64,000 nucleotides of DNA from Boletus sp. NGJ (GCA_019096195.1 JAGTXK010000126.1:62001-126000), one strand, 5' to 3'; numbered from the stretch's first letter, positions 36,329 through 50,467 are shown. Numbers and translations: made by a program. Notes: generated from the letters alone by a model not told the origin.

Positions 36329-37225
36329 TATTACAGCTGTGGAAGGGGATATACCTTTTTCTCTACCATCCCCTCCAACAGGCCTCTGGGATGACCTGTC
36401 CCTCGACTCTGGACTCTTCTTGGATTCCCCACGAACTCCCATCCAAGCATTGCCATATCCTGCTGCCTTTTAAGCAATGCTGTGATCATCACCACCACCT
36501 TGGCTATGGACCATAACCTCCTATTTCACTTCTTCTTCTATTTCGCCCTTTGATCTGAACAATGCCTCCATGGCTGTGTTCTCTCACACATAGCCTAGTA
36601 TTCCCAATCCACTATTTGACTGATGTTCCGTTTCTCTTTACGGTAATATTCGATCTGGATCTTATATTACCTTATACAATAGAAAGCCTGCCCTAGATAG
36701 GTAGAGTCTATTTATACAGGTGTTGCACTCCTTCATGTACTCTCTAACCTTGATCTACACAATTCAACCTGAGTGTATATCATCTCTGCCTCCCCATCAG
36801 CTTCTATTCCTAGAAGCTAAAGCTAGAAGCCCTGCTTCTCCTTGCACTACTGATTGTCATGGTCACTAGCTTCTTCATTTGCTTTGCATCCCGTTAGGGA
36901 CAGGGTGAAGTGGTACCTCTTGGTATTGGCCCAAGGTTATAAGAGGTGTCTGCTCTACCTCTATAGAGTAGATAGTAGAAATCTTGCAGAGCATAGATTG
37001 TAGATGGTTGCTGCTCTGAAATATGTTGGGAGCTGGGGACATCTTTGTTGCTCGCATATCAGTGTTAGAGGTGGTGATCCTCAACACATTCAAAGCCTTG
37101 CTACATTGTCCACCCATGTCGACTGGACCCTTGCCTATAGGAAGGGAGAGTAGCAGATTGTAGTATAACCCAGATCACCTTCAGTTTACTCAGGTCATGT
37201 GTTCCATTGTTATGAGGTCGTAACA
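36329..37225 (+). mobile_element. solo LTR, family S (copy 3)
   Basis: About 897 bases related along most of its length to the solo LTR at 41,484-42,391. The first bases are decayed (TATTACA rather than TGTTACA) and the end is GTAACA. The flanks CTTTA and CTTCA look like a 5-base duplication with one change. A TATTTATACAGG promoter-like site lies near 36,709-36,720. It is the most diverged of the three, so probably the oldest; a fossil. Confidence 0.78.
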
Positions 37226-38296
37226 CTTCATGCCTTCAGCACTGGGCTTGGATTCGATAATTGTGGTTTTTGGAGAATAGAGGTAGATGTGAATCCTGGA
37301 TTCAGTAGTTATAATGTTTTAGTTTCAAAGGAGTAAAGATTTCATTCCAGTACTTTTATTTCAAAACAATATACTCTGTTACATATCATACAATTATAGT
37401 ACAATTGAATCAAAGTTCCAAGTTTCTAAATACTTCATTCCAAACTACATTTGTAGTTTTGGTATTTTGTTGATCACCAGGAAAATGGACTTTAATGTTT
37501 CTGGGATGAGTACAATGTGATTTAGTCCAGTAAGCAGCACTTTATGCACATTGAGGTGATGTTGGAGGTGAAGCCCTGATATTGAATTGAAACATTGATA
37601 ACACTATATAGAATATAAACTACACATATTGCTTACATTGATCACAAAAATTAGTGAAATTCTTTCTTGAGATTTACTGATAATGTGAAAAAGATAGATC
37701 TGATATCAGGTGTTAGATCTAGACTTTGAGCAGGCCAATCCAGCCTTATAATTGTGCCAACTTACAAAAAGGTTCCCTTGACACTTTTCCTAGAAGGATA
37801 TCCAGTCAATACCCAATCTGAACTATCATTATCCTAACCAAAATATGTATATATGCTATACTGTATACAGTAGTTATGTAGTTTACATAGACTCAGCCTG
37901 GCAATGTGTGACCACAGTTGCTCCCAGTTGTCCCTCACAAACCAGGCACAACCCCAGCACAGACTAATCACCCTCAAGGGAGAGGACTATGAAAACACTA
38001 CTATAGTCAAAACATAATTCTACCCTTCCTAGCACAACACAAAAACCAATATTTAGAATAGGTTTAAATGTTGTGCAAAATGTGAAGACAGTAGTTGAAG
38101 TTTGGTTTGACAATTGTGCCATGGTAAAACTTAGAATTTACGTGGCATTTTGCATGCTGGTTAAAACTTCAAGTGCAGGCTGACATCCTCTCTCGTATTA
38201 AATATTGGATTAAATAACAAGTTTGAATACAAACTATACTAAATCAATAACTTTAAGTATATGATTCACACCCTTTCCTTGACAATACTTCAAATT
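37226..38296. other. AT-rich, CG-free stretch
   Basis: No gene. From 37,321 to 37,920 I find no CG dinucleotide at all. The first 75 bases resemble the sequence immediately left of the solo LTR at 36,329. Confidence 0.6.
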
Positions 38297-41200
38297 TTAT
38301 TGTGTGTAGCACGGTAGCCAGAACTTGAAATATAGACAAACAAAAGAACTAGGGGTATTTTTGAAGTTTAAACTGGGAACAAATGTGTTGGCAATATTTA
38401 AAGTTGTGGAAATGACAAAAACCCCTGCCTGATCATTGTCCGATGAGGACCCTCTCATGACCTGTTCATCTCCCATGTGGAGTGTGACCATCCCCTGCTC
38501 ATCGTTTCCAGTATCCCAATCGTGCCCCCGACCTGTGCAAATATACCCGATGTCAGGCATAAAAGCATCCTGGGTAAGTGTCAGCATCCCAACTATTGCC
38601 AGTGCATCAAATATGTACTCTCCAGGTTTCAGTACCCGACACCTGTATTCACCTTCGTGGAGGAGTGGAGGCAGAGGGGGTAGAGCACATTCTTGCTGGC
38701 TGTTCATTCTGATCTTTACCCACAGTAATAGTAGTTAGCAGTAGTTAGTTACATTGTTTCCATCAGTAGTCCGACTGAGGCGGACATTATCAACAAATCT
38801 TACATATGGTTCTGCCATATCACAAGACAAGCATTGTAAAAGATACACATTACCTGTAAGACAATCCAATGAAGTGGACATTATCAATGGGTCCTACATA
38901 CTGTATGTTCTGCCACATCACAAGACAAGCAAAGTGTACATGGATATCTATCAAGCAAATCCTACATATTGTTTTGCCATCTGCACAAAATAGTCTAATC
39001 CTAAGTGAAGTAAAAAATCAGCACAATTGCAACATGAAAGACAAGTTTCATACCTGATTTAACAAAAGAACTACCACAAAGTCTTCCTCAAGCACTCACT
39101 GTGCATAGTGGCCTGTGACCCATCCAATTTGGACACTTTCCAACACATCACAAAGGGCAGAGGAGTATATAGTAGTTTGGCTGGAAAATGAGGGTATGCA
39201 GCAAATACATCTGCACTGTTCCCATCAGCAGGCAGAGTGCACTGCCTTTGGATAGCAAACATCAGCACCCCTGTTGTCTCATATATGTACTTGATACTGC
39301 CTGGAACTGAAGATAATAAGTGATTGCCTAATGGGTAGAACAGAACAAGAGAGTTTCGGATATAAGCAGACGATTGTCTGTAAATCACACCAGTGAGTTT
39401 GATGTATGCACATAATGAAGTGCACCTGTTAACAAGCCATTGCAGATCAGATGGCACTACAACTGCTTTTTGCAACTCGGTGCTATCCAAAGAATTGGCA
39501 AAGCTATCATCACCAGGTGTGTTACGATAAGTGCAATCAAGTAGAACCTTGAATTCTTGAACCGCGGGAGGGCACTGTGGGTAAGATAGCCAGGAATGAA
39601 GCTTTGCACCTTTGAGGTATGATTGAAGCATTGTAAACTCATGTTCCCCTTCATGACGACAATTAGCAAAGGTTCTGATAAACCATTGAATACTGACTGG
39701 ATTTGTGGTTGTTGGAAAGACGCTGGAGGATCCCAATTAAACACTCAAAGGGGAAGGACCACCACAAGTGGACAGGACGAAAGAGAATGAGGTAGTCATA
39801 GATATAAAATAAAGCATGGTGATTAGGTCTAAATTGAATGTTGGGTAGATACGTTTGAGATTGCCCACATAGCTTGCAATAGATAGACGATACTTGGTGG
39901 CTTGTTCAGAGCTCATGGTCCAAGCACAAGCAATGTAGACAGCAGACACAAGGTCCATGGTATGATCAAGAATTGGCTTGAAGTCTGAGTTGCTTGTTCC
40001 CCAGAGGCTGATAAGGGTGATTGGAAGGTACATAGTGATGAGAGATCACCACTCATCTGCTTTAATTGTACCAGTGGAGACACTGCTGAAGTTGCTTGGT
40101 ACTGAGCCTAACCAAGATGGAGTTGAAGTATCACGGATGACCTCATGAAGATGCTGTAAGGTTTCTTCAGTACCAAATTTATGATGATCTTTGCTGACAC
40201 AGGAGAGAGGGTTTTCTTTGCACTGTGGGAGAGTTGAACACAGTATATGAACAAAGTCAACAACATACTCACCCATTGCACAAGTGCCTTTGCATAGTCA
40301 CCCTTGAAGAGCTTGGTTTTCTGTACAGACATGCACTGGAGACTCTGACAGATGAACCGCAGTGAGCATATGTTTTTATGGAGTAGGAAGTCTGTGAGCT
40401 TCTCCATATATGTGGAGAGTGTGTTGTCTTCAGTGGAAGGCACCTGAGCAACAAGGAGGGCATGGATTGATGAGACCTGTGCAATTTCCTTCGTTGTCAT
40501 AGACAATGCAGCCGCAGTGTCCAGGTCAATCTTCTGGAAGTCGTAATGGAAAGCGGGTGCCAAGGCTTGTGTTGTTGAAGATTTCTCAACAGTTAAGCGA
40601 AGAAGGTTTTGTACGTGGTACTGAACAAGTCCTTCAAGGATGCAATGGATGGAGTCGATGACAAGCTGAGAGGATGGGTCCCAGTACAGCAGCTGCCAGA
40701 GCTCTGAATACTGCACTCCATGTTCCTTGAAGAGTTTTTCACACTGAGCAGATGTGACAGCATCTCTCTATTGTTTCAGCATATTGGCAAAGCTTTAAAG
40801 CTTTGCCTTATCCCAAGGCATCCAGGCATTGTAGTCAACTCTACTGTACTGAGATTTGTGATAGCAATTGCATATACTGCAAAAGAAATGGCTACCAACA
40901 CTGGTGAATGCTCTGAGGTGTTGAGCAGCAGAGAGATCACAAATGACCAATGTGATGGCACTTCACATGGTGCGTCCATTGAGATAGTTTGCTGTTTTTG
41001 AAAACCAAATACCTCAGTCCCAGAAAGTCACCATGTTGTCGATCAGTGGGTGTATATAGTGGTTGAGATTCTTGAGCGATGGCTGTTTTGGACCAGGGAT
41101 TATACTGGCAAGGTACATGTTCTCAGGTCTATACCTGATGTCAAGCAGCAAGTTGAGACAAGCCATTGAAATGATTTCCGACAATATGCTTGCTCCTCGC

Positions 41201-43354
41201 AGATTCATCCCCTCTGGGTTAAAGAAGTCAATGTGTAATGCAAATGTGTAACAACCTTTGTCACCTTTGTTGATAAACAGCTTCCCAGGCTCTGGTCCTT
41301 GAAATTTACGTAGAAATTGTGCATCAAATGGATCATTGACGAAGCAAGGCAGAGGTGAAGAAAGAGATTCGGCAAGCTTGTCGCATGAGTCATCCATTGC
41401 CACCTTGATATCAGCTCTGGAAAGTAGATTGGCAAGGTAGTCATTGAACTCATGATAAGCAAACACTTTCTTCAGCTGACCATTGTTACAGTCACAGGAG
41501 GAGGTACATCTTTTCCTCTCCCTTCACCCCCCATGGGACTGTGGGACAACTTATTCTTCGACTCGGACCAGGGATTCCCCCACAACACCAACTCAGGCAT
41601 TGCCCCATCTAGAACTCCCTTTCTAGAAAGTTACCTGTTTGGTTTGGACACCACCTTCCTATTTTATTGATACATGCATTTCATTCTTTTGATCTGATCA
41701 TAGACATTGCCTCCTCAGCTGTGCTCTCTCATGCACAGCCTAGTATTCCAACTTACCATTTGACTGATGCCTTAATCTCTTATGGTAATCTTCTGTCTAC
41801 AACTTATGATTACCATATATGATATGAAGCCTGCCCTAGATGGGCAGGGCCTATATATAGGGACACTGGCCCTTCATGTAACTCTAACCTAGATCTACAC
41901 AACTTCCTGTGTAATCTATCCAGCTTCCCCAGCTTTTGGTTCCACATTATCTTAGAAGCTTGCTCTCACTCTGGAGGTGATTGCTCTAGTGCTCATAATC
42001 ATCTTCCTCATCACTGTGCACTTGTGTGGCCTCGTTACCATCTGTACCCGCTTCTAAAGCCTCAGCAACTCCAATGCCAACAGAGGTTGGCCTGTATAAG
42101 CCTGGGACTCTGCCACCGGCACTAGGCTGTGTAAGCCCAGGACACTTAGTCACTGGCCTCTGCATTCCAGTCTGCCCTTCCTTCTAGGAGGATTGTGCCA
42201 CTGTGGTAAATCCGAGACTTCACCATTGGTCATAGAGGCAACCAAGGACACTCTACATAAAGCTAGCAGTCGGTCCCCAGTCCGAGGAATCATTGGGCCT
42301 TGGGAGGTATTTCCCCCTCAAGTCCTGCTAGTCCAGTAATCAAACAGGGTTGATTACTCGGGAATGTGTCACATTGTTATCTGGTGTAACAACCATTGCC
42401 ATAGGGTTTCATGTCTAGAAATGGCTCTTCACACTCAAACTCTGGAGTTGGTCGGTGTGTGCAGAATTCAGGGTATTTTGGGATGGTGGAGGCTTCAGCA
42501 TAAGTCAGTTCATATGTACAGTGACAACTGCAGACTGCATACACAACAGTCTTGCAATGAAGTTGAAACCAGGGAAGCATGATCTTAACTGCTTTGCAAA
42601 GTTTAACCAAGTCTTTGTTGATGGAGGCAAAGGGTTCATTGGAAGGATCTAAAAGGAGATGACAACATTGCTGAATGTGAGAATCAATGTTAGACAATAT
42701 CTTCAGTGCCTCTGTTGTACATCGATGGCGATCTTTCTTGTCTACTAGCTGGACCGGTGGAGGTGACAGAGTGTGTAGTATTGGGGAATTGGTGACGACG
42801 GAGCCATTAAGAGCAGTATCCATCCAATGCACAAGATCTTCAGCAACAGCATTTCAAGAGGGTACATTTTGCAATACAAGGTGATTCATGCTTTCGGTGA
42901 TGTTGGGTATAGAGATTGGTTTGAGATTGCTGTTGATGACATTTCAACTAGGACCTGCAGCCTGAAAGCTGGCATAAGAATCCCACAGCTTGTTGACCTC
43001 AGGGTTCAAGTCTGGCCCATTGTTGGTGAATGTTAGTCTGAACAAATGGTTAGCCAGGTCATCTGTATCAGACGGAACATTTGCGCATGCCGGATTTGTA
43101 GTGGATTGTGGTAGCATGGATTTCACATGCTGCAAATGAGCAGGGATGTGTTGTGCTTCCATGAGCACTCCATTGGAGCTCCTTTTTACACACTCTTCAC
43201 AAGTACAACATTTGCAAACGATATAGGCAGGCATAAATCTGAAGAGGGTAAAGTAAGAAAAACTACCAGTGAGGCTGAACGAAAGGACCCACCAACAATG
43301 ACAACTTGTAAGACAGAGATTGGGTGGTAGAGGTGTGGGAGTGCACGCCGACAA
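38297..43354 (-). mobile_element. Plavaka-type (CACTA-class) DNA transposase, decayed
   Basis: DDE-class transposase family widespread in Agaricomycetes. In minus-strand order: an N-terminal zinc-binding segment (CKCCTCEECVKRSSNG, about 43,230), then CTHRPTPEFECEEPFLDMKP (about 42,400), a stretch with LRKFQGPEPGKLFINKGDKG, LHIDFFNPEGMNLRGASI and NLNHYIHPLIDNMVTFWD (41,014-41,466), and ELWQLLYWDPSSQLVIDSIH with CILEGLVQYH (about 40,640). ITLISLWGTSNSDFKPILDH, CAWTMSSEQATKYR and a C-terminal region to 38,297 follow. The likely catalytic acids are the Asp in HIDFF and the Glu in CILEG, with an Asp in PLIDN; this is inference from the family. Several stops and frameshifts, notably between 40,717 and 41,013, make it inactive. 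A solo LTR (41,484-42,391) sits inside the coding sequence. Confidence 0.85.
41484..42391 (+). mobile_element. solo LTR, family S (copy 2), inside the Plavaka transposase
   Basis: 908 bases, TGTTACAG...GTGTAACA ends, flanked on both sides by the 5-base duplication ACCAT. A CTATATATAGGG promoter-like box lies near 41,850-41,861. It splits the transposase between the DMKPYGNG and FAYHEFNDYL segments, so it inserted after the transposon was in place. A fossil LTR left by recombination; no internal parts. Confidence 0.9.
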
Positions 43355-43837
43355 TACAGAATTTAAAAGGACATCTCATTCAAGACAAGTGAATACAAGG
43401 TCGTCATCCCGGAAGACGGGCAGGTGAATAATGATTGTTCAGGAAATGGCTAAGTCAACAAATACATATGCCATTAGCAATGGTGTGACTAATGGATATG
43501 GATTTGGCATACCTGGGCCTTGCTACTGCCAAGGCTTGCATCACATTCATGATATGCAAGACTTATGATGGACTAGCATCTCTGGAATTAGTCTTTGTTG
43601 TTCCATATATAATAATAGATAAACTCACTTCATCATCACCTTATATTTTGACTAGTGACTGACAACTAGCGACTGACAACAAGCTGATAATCCTTTGTTT
43701 TTCTTCACAATTCTATCTACAGCCAGATTAACATTGGCATCTAATTCATAGGTCGTCTGGTCCTCATGTTGCTAGTAATCATACTAGGAAAGTAAATGGA
43801 GCAGAAAGAGTTGCGAAGTGGACAGTGATAGGCTTAA

Positions 43838-43985
43838 ATAGTGAACCAAACTCAGCTGGGAGAAGCCAACTTATATAAGTCCACATTGTCACCCAGAAGA
43901 AGCTAGCCACTCATGTGAGTGCCAAACTTGGTTCACTACATCAACCTGTCGATTTCTCAAGGTTGCCTTTCCCCTCTGGTCTGCA
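43838..43985. repeat. palindromic AGTGAACC module (copy X)
   Basis: Begins AATAGTGAACCAAACTCAGC and, about 80 bases on, has the near reverse complement GCCAAACTTGGTTCACTACA, then ATCAACCTGTCGATTTCTCA. The same module is at 57,225-57,385. It lies about 490 bases upstream of the Plavaka transposase's first frame. It may be a terminal repeat, a MITE or a divergent promoter. Confidence 0.7.
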
Positions 43986-44599
43986 TGTTCTTACTACTTG
44001 GGCGCAAGATGGAGCATGGCAAAAAATATCAGAGGTGCTAATCAGGCATTGTTGTTTGTATCCAATTACCTCCACCCACTGTTTATGTACAATATTATTT
44101 TACTGTTGCATAGCAATGAACAACAATAGAAACATAAATGGATGCCATTCTCAATGCTATAAATTGGATATTGAAGCCTATTAGTGATTCCAAATCAACA
44201 TCCTCAGTATGCCTGCAACTACTAAAATGACATCAGTTCTGGCATTCTACATTACTAGTAAACCTCTCTACACCATTCCTGTGCTGGTCTCCCAGATGGA
44301 GATGTTCCATCAGCCAACGGATCTCATAGTTGTATCTGCAACAACAGAGATGTGCATTACATTGAAACTCCATCCTCCACACAGCACACCCCTGCAGCTA
44401 CTGGGTGACCATGCTAGTACACTGGCATTACAGGCAACAAGCCTGTCCCAATGACAAAGAACCCAATTCCTGGAACTGCAGACTCAGCCATTTAAAACCA
44501 TAGCATTTTTAGAGCCTAGCAGATCTTGTGCTGCTTCTGAACAACTGGAAACTCCATTGCCACTGTTGTCACCATCACCATCAATGTGTAGTCTATCAT
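43986..44599. other. stretch between module X and the chromovirus
   Basis: Short frames only (for example 44,209-44,454 +), none recognised. The chromovirus insertion interrupts this stretch, which resumes at 51,433 (both sides share ATCAT). Confidence 0.4.
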
Positions 44600-45077
44600 T
44601 GTTATGATATGAATATTTTCAAACTTTTTATCTCATTCCTTACTTCTCACTTTTTAAACTGTTTTCCCAATCAAGTCATGTGACTGTGCATGTGACCATG
44701 GAAACAATCACATGATATGGTCTAGAACCTATAATGTCATATAATATCATATCTCATGTGATCCATGACTCTTTAATCTCTGTCTTTCCCACACAGCCCT
44801 ATTAATTTCCATCTTACCATATGTAGTAAATTATCACACGCACAGCATGGTCCGTGCATCATCCCTATACATATATAAAGTAGACACTTGACAACTGGAA
44901 TCCCCAGTCTAATCCATTTGTACTTTTCCTCCAACAACTCAGTGCCTTGACCACTCTGGTCATTGTAGGGTTGGGAATAGTGTGAACAACAACTCCCCAC
45001 CTTATTTGTTAAGCCAGGACTCATGTAGTATGCAAGCAGCCAAGCCTTGTGGTGTGTTCTGTGAATGGTTCATAACA
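44600..45077 (+). repeat. 5' LTR of the chromovirus
   Basis: 478 bases, TGTTATGATATG...TTCATAACA, with a TACATATATAAAG promoter-like box near 44,867-44,879. Pairs with 50,967-51,432. Confidence 0.92.
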
Positions 45078-48000
45078 CTTGGATTAGACTGTATACACAA
45101 CACTTGGACTCCAGAGCTAAGAAGACTTTCGTATATGCAGGCCCAGCATTAAGGGACATCTGCAGTCTTCACCGCTTGAAGGTGACGAGTATAGTACTCA
45201 GTGAAATACTAGCTATTTATGCTTGTCCAGTGTCAATAATACAGATAAAGTTACTGCTGGGCATAGTGCACTAGTCCCCTTTCTCGAGTGGGTGCTGACT
45301 CGAGTGTACATTGGTTTCTATGATAGTGGACCCAGGTTCTTGTGATCACCCGTAATGTCACAACTAACGAGGGTAGTATTCCCTTATGCCAAAGCCAAGT
45401 GGATCTGGCTCCTCCATCGTCATCATTTTTAATGACCTCTACTTTGATTCATATGTAGGCACCCCAGAATCTGATTGTGAGATACTGGGTAGTAAGGTGC
45501 TGAAAGAAGCCCAACCAAGGAAAATCTACAAGGCAAACCCTGATAAGCAGAGACTCCTATGACCTTCCTCTGCTTTCGCATTATATCACATTGCAATCCA
45601 TTGCCCTTATCTCTGACCAGTCTCTCTTCTTAAACCCGTAAACAAATATGTCTCACATGGACCTCGACGAATTAGTCGCAAAGCTCACAGACCTCACACT
45701 TGAGTGTGACAAGGACAATATTACAAAAAGGATCGCTAACCCTGGAAAATGGAATGGCAACCGCACCACCTTCCAGAGTTGGTGGGTCAAGTTGCATCTT
45801 TGGATTGATGCACAAAAATGGAAATCCAACAAATATTTGTGGTAGCTGTACTATCATACCTTGAAGGAAAAGCAGAAGGATTTGGCCAATTAATAATGGA
45901 ATACTACCTGGAACAGGAGGACTTCCAGAGGACAGACAAAAATGGCCATTTCCTCCCTGCTAAAGGTGACAGTGCATGGCCAATGTGGAAGAAAATGCAA
46001 GAAGGAATCTGCGCTCACTTCTGCATTGACATGTTGGCACATGAGTCATTAAAGAAGTTAGAAGTGCTAAAACAGAACAGGCATCCAATTGACCAGTTCT
46101 TACAAAAGCTTCGAAATATTGCACAAGGAATCCATGATCAATGATCATCACACCCTTGTCCTTATAACAAAGGCTGTAGACTTCAAGATCTATAAGAGAT
46201 CTTGCTTGAATAACCCTGTAAGAGACTATGAATATAAGGACATAGTGATATCATATAGAGTCATTGGAAGAGCATTCAAACAAATGCAAACAGAACATGG
46301 TCCTCCCCTCACTCCTTCATGCTTTACTCCCTGTTCACAATACCCTCCTCTGCATGGGCAGCCCCCACAGCATCAATTTACAGCAGTAGGCACTCAACCA
46401 GGCCAAGGTGCCTCAATGGATATCAATGTCCAGCAGGCTAGACCATTGAAAGACACAAGAACTTGTTTCCATTGTGGGAAGCCAGGGCATATAAAGCCCA
46501 ATTGCCCTACCAACCCCTATCATTGTACAAGCCACCCACCTCAACAAAGGCAAATGATTTGGGACTGGAACCAAGATGCTTACATGGCACAATCAGGAGA
46601 AGAAGAGTATCCCACATTTTTTAACCAGTCTCAAAATCGTCAACACTATACTGGACAACCACTTCCTACTCCTCCCGTCGCTGTGGCGGTACCAAATGCA
46701 GCACAAGGTAGAGCTTATGTTTTGGAAGAAGCGGAAGCATATTATAAAGACAAGTTTGAGGTGGAAGCCAAAGCAAGAGCAGCTGAGGCTTTAAATGGAC
46801 AACACCAATGAGTGTCAAGGAAACTCGGCAGCCTGAACAATTTATGAACAATTTCTTTTCTTCTTTGATAGACTACACAGAATCTGATTTTTCTATCTTC
46901 GACATGTCTTCAGTTTTATATAAATTATATCTGCAATCTGAAAGAGCGTCTCTATCAAGCGTGGCATCAGAATTAAGTGTGCTTAATTCCCTTATGAAAC
47001 AGCAGAAGATTTCTTCTATCTATAAGCCCACAAAGGTTACTTTAAACCAAGCATTGATCTTGTCATTCAGCAGAGAGTTTTCGCTCGAGATGGTCATAAC
47101 ATGCAAGGTTAACAACCAGTGGTCGCGTTACCAGTTCAAATCCCTCTTGGATTCAGGAGCATCACATATCTTTATTGATCAGGACTATGTCACACATCAT
47201 GGCATTCCTTTCTACATATGACATCACACAACCAATTAAGATACATAACACAGACAGTACAGAAGGAGCTATCGGACCTCATTCATCACACAGTAACCCT
47301 GATCACGGAAGTGCAAGGACATTATGAAGTCATAGATGCTTATATATCTAAACTGGGCGCTCATTGTATGATTATTGGGTATGACTGGCTTTACTGCCAT
47401 AATCCTGATGTTGATTGGGTTAACCAAACAATCTCTTTTCCCCATTGTACATCCTACTGTAAAGTTATGGAACTAGGACCTTCATCTTCATATATGGCAG
47501 TTAACCTATGTACTATCAAAGAAGGACTCAAAGAAAAAGTACCACTAACCTATCATGAGTCCCTAGACGTTTTCTCTGAACCAGAATACCCCTAAGGAAA
47601 CATTGAGATCATGCCATAGATCTCAAAGAAGACTTCATGCCAAAAAAGGGATGCATCATACCACTATCAGACGCAGAAATGGAAGAAAGAAGTCAAGAAG
47701 GGATATATCAAACCTTTGAAATCTCCACAAACATCTCCAGTTTTCTTTATTCCAAAAAAGGATGGTAAAAAACGAATGGTTATGGACTACCGGTATTTAA
47801 ACGAAGGAACTATCAAGAACTCCTATCCTCTCCCCTTAATTCCTCAGCTAATTGACAGGCTCAAGAATGCTGACATGTTTACAGCAATGGATCTCCGATG
47901 GGGATACAACAATGTCTGTATCAAGGAAGGAGACAAATGAAAAGCAGCATTTGTAATGCCTATTAGAGCATATGAACCAACAGTAATGTATTTTGGCTTA

Positions 48001-49893
48001 ATGAACTCTCCCCCCACCATTCAAACCATGATGAATGATATCTTTAATGACATGTATATGGTGGTAGTTATCTAGATTGATGATTGTATGATATTTACTT
48101 CTGGAAAGTCCAAAGAAGAACATGAGGAGGTTGTCAAGGAAGTTCTCCGTTGCTTGCATGAGAATAACCTACACGTAAAACCAGAAAAGTGTACCTTCTC
48201 CGCAGACAAAGTGGACTTCCTAGAAATGGTAGTATCTAAAAGGGGGGTAGAAATGCAATCGAAAAAGTGGCTGGGGTCATGGATTGGCCAATTTCCACTA
48301 GATTAAAGCAACTCCAAGGATTCCTTGGACTATGTAATTATTATAGGCATTTCATCAAAGGCTTCGCTGAAATCGCATGCCCTCTGAATGATCTTATCAA
48401 AAAAGATGTTCCATTCAAAGGAGACCTGATCAACAGAAGGCCTTTGAAACTCTAAAATGAAAATTCATGGAAGCGCCACTTCTCGCATATCTAAATTGAG
48501 ACCAAGAAGAGTGCGTGAAAACTGATGCTTCAGACATTGCCATGGGAGCTGTGCTCTCTACTTTATGCAAAGATGGTAACTGGCAACCTATTGCCTTTAT
48601 CTCTCATTCTTTTGATAGCACAGAGCGCAATTATCCTATTTATGACAAAAAATTACTTGCAGTGATTTGGGTGCTGGAAGAGTGGTGCCATTATCTTATT
48701 GGGTCGAGACAGATTTGAAATCTGGACTGACCACAAGAACCTCAAAGACTGGAAGAAGCCACAAACCCTTAGTGGTCGTCAAGTATGCTGGCACACGCTT
48801 CTTTAAGAATTTAACCATTTCTTTGTCTATAAACCAGGACTATCAAATGGTAGAGCTGATGCTTTATCTCGTTGACCTGATCACGGTGATGCTGTGGTTG
48901 ACCACAATCAAAATGTCACTGTTCTTCCTCCTTCTATCTTTATAAACAATATTTCTCTTTCTTCTGATTTCTTTTCTACTTTACAAAAAGAATCCAAAAA
49001 ACTAAATGTTGATGTCATTAATAACTTTCTCTTCTATTCTGATATGAATATTTTCGAAAATGAAAACAACAAAATCTTTGGTCCTGAATCACTACGTACA
49101 AAACTCTTAACTCTATGCCACAACTCTCCAATCACAGGTCATGGAGGACATTCCAAAACAATACATACACTCTCTTGTTATCTCTCATGGCCAGGAGTCA
49201 CAAAGGATGTAAAAACATATGTAGATCACTGCCAAGTATGCACCCTCACAAAGGGTAAGCAAAAGGCACCCACAGGTAAAATTATTCCACTTCCTGCAGT
49301 CAAAAAACCATGGGAAGACCTCTCAGTAGACTTTATCACTGGTTTACCACCTTCACATTCATTCATGGCTATCTGCATGTAATCGTTGATCGATTCTCCA
49401 AAGAAGTCATATTTATTCCCACTTACAATACATGTTCTTCTAAAGACTTAGCTATTTTATTCTAAGACCATGTCTGGTATACACACAGACTCCCTTCTAC
49501 CCTCATTTCAGATTGAGGACCCCATTTTGTCTCTGTGTTTACCCACGAACTTTGCAAGTTACTTGGTGTTAAACAAAAAATATCACCTGCAAACAGAATG
49601 AATGGGCAGAATGGTTGAAATTAACTGAATTCTCTCACAACAATACTATCACAACAGCCACTGGAGAGATACCCTTCAATATCACATGTAATTATGCACC
49701 ACGCATGGCATTCAAAGGAAATCTTGTTGGCTTTGTGGGAGAAGTCAGTCAAAATCACAAGGAAATAGAAGAAGCGCTTGAAGCATCATGTGAGAGGATG
49801 ATCACCTCTTTCAATAAAAAATGTTCAGAAGCTCTGGAATATTCTATTGGTCAGCAAGTCTGACTGTCTACCAATAAATTAAAACTTCCATCC

Positions 49894-50467
49894 TGTTACG
49901 ATTTGTCACTATATTCATCTTTTCTTTCATTCTCTTCGCTGTCTCCACTTATCGGATCATACATCAACCAGTCCAGGTCTTTATTGATGCTTCTACCAGT
50001 TCCCCTTGACCCTACTGATCAATTACTGTACTTTTATAACTCATACAGAATCCCTTTTATTTCCACCTTCACTTCCATGGGATTTCACTGGTTTCTATGT
50101 CTTACTTATCCATTCCCATTGCAGCTCATAGGCTCTCATGCCTTATGTATATAAATCCAACCCCAGATACAATGTCTGCTAAGTAGAATCTACTTGAATC
50201 TACTCTCACATTGTCTCCAGGATCTCTATGAGTCCTCATCCTACTCTTGACTGGACACTTGTCCTTTTAAACCATGTGAACTCAAGTAGCTACTCTAGCT
50301 ACTCACCCTTGTGAGGCTCTTCATAGTCCTCAACCTCTGCGAAGAAAGACCCTCTGCATCTATGTCTCCAGTGGTCCTCAACACTGCTCATCTTTTGTCG
50401 ACATCACCTAGTTGGTGTGTGTCATCCTTCAAGTCAATGACCACCTCTACCTGAGTCAGTCGTAACA
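49894..50467 (+). mobile_element. solo LTR of another family nested in the chromovirus
   Basis: About 574 bases, TGTTACGATTTG... to ...GTCGTAACA, with flanks CATCC and CATAC (a 5-base duplication with one change). A TATATAAATCC promoter-like site lies near 50,147-50,157. It differs in sequence from both the host LTR and family S, so a third LTR family is present. It inserted after the chromovirus did; fossil. Confidence 0.8.
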
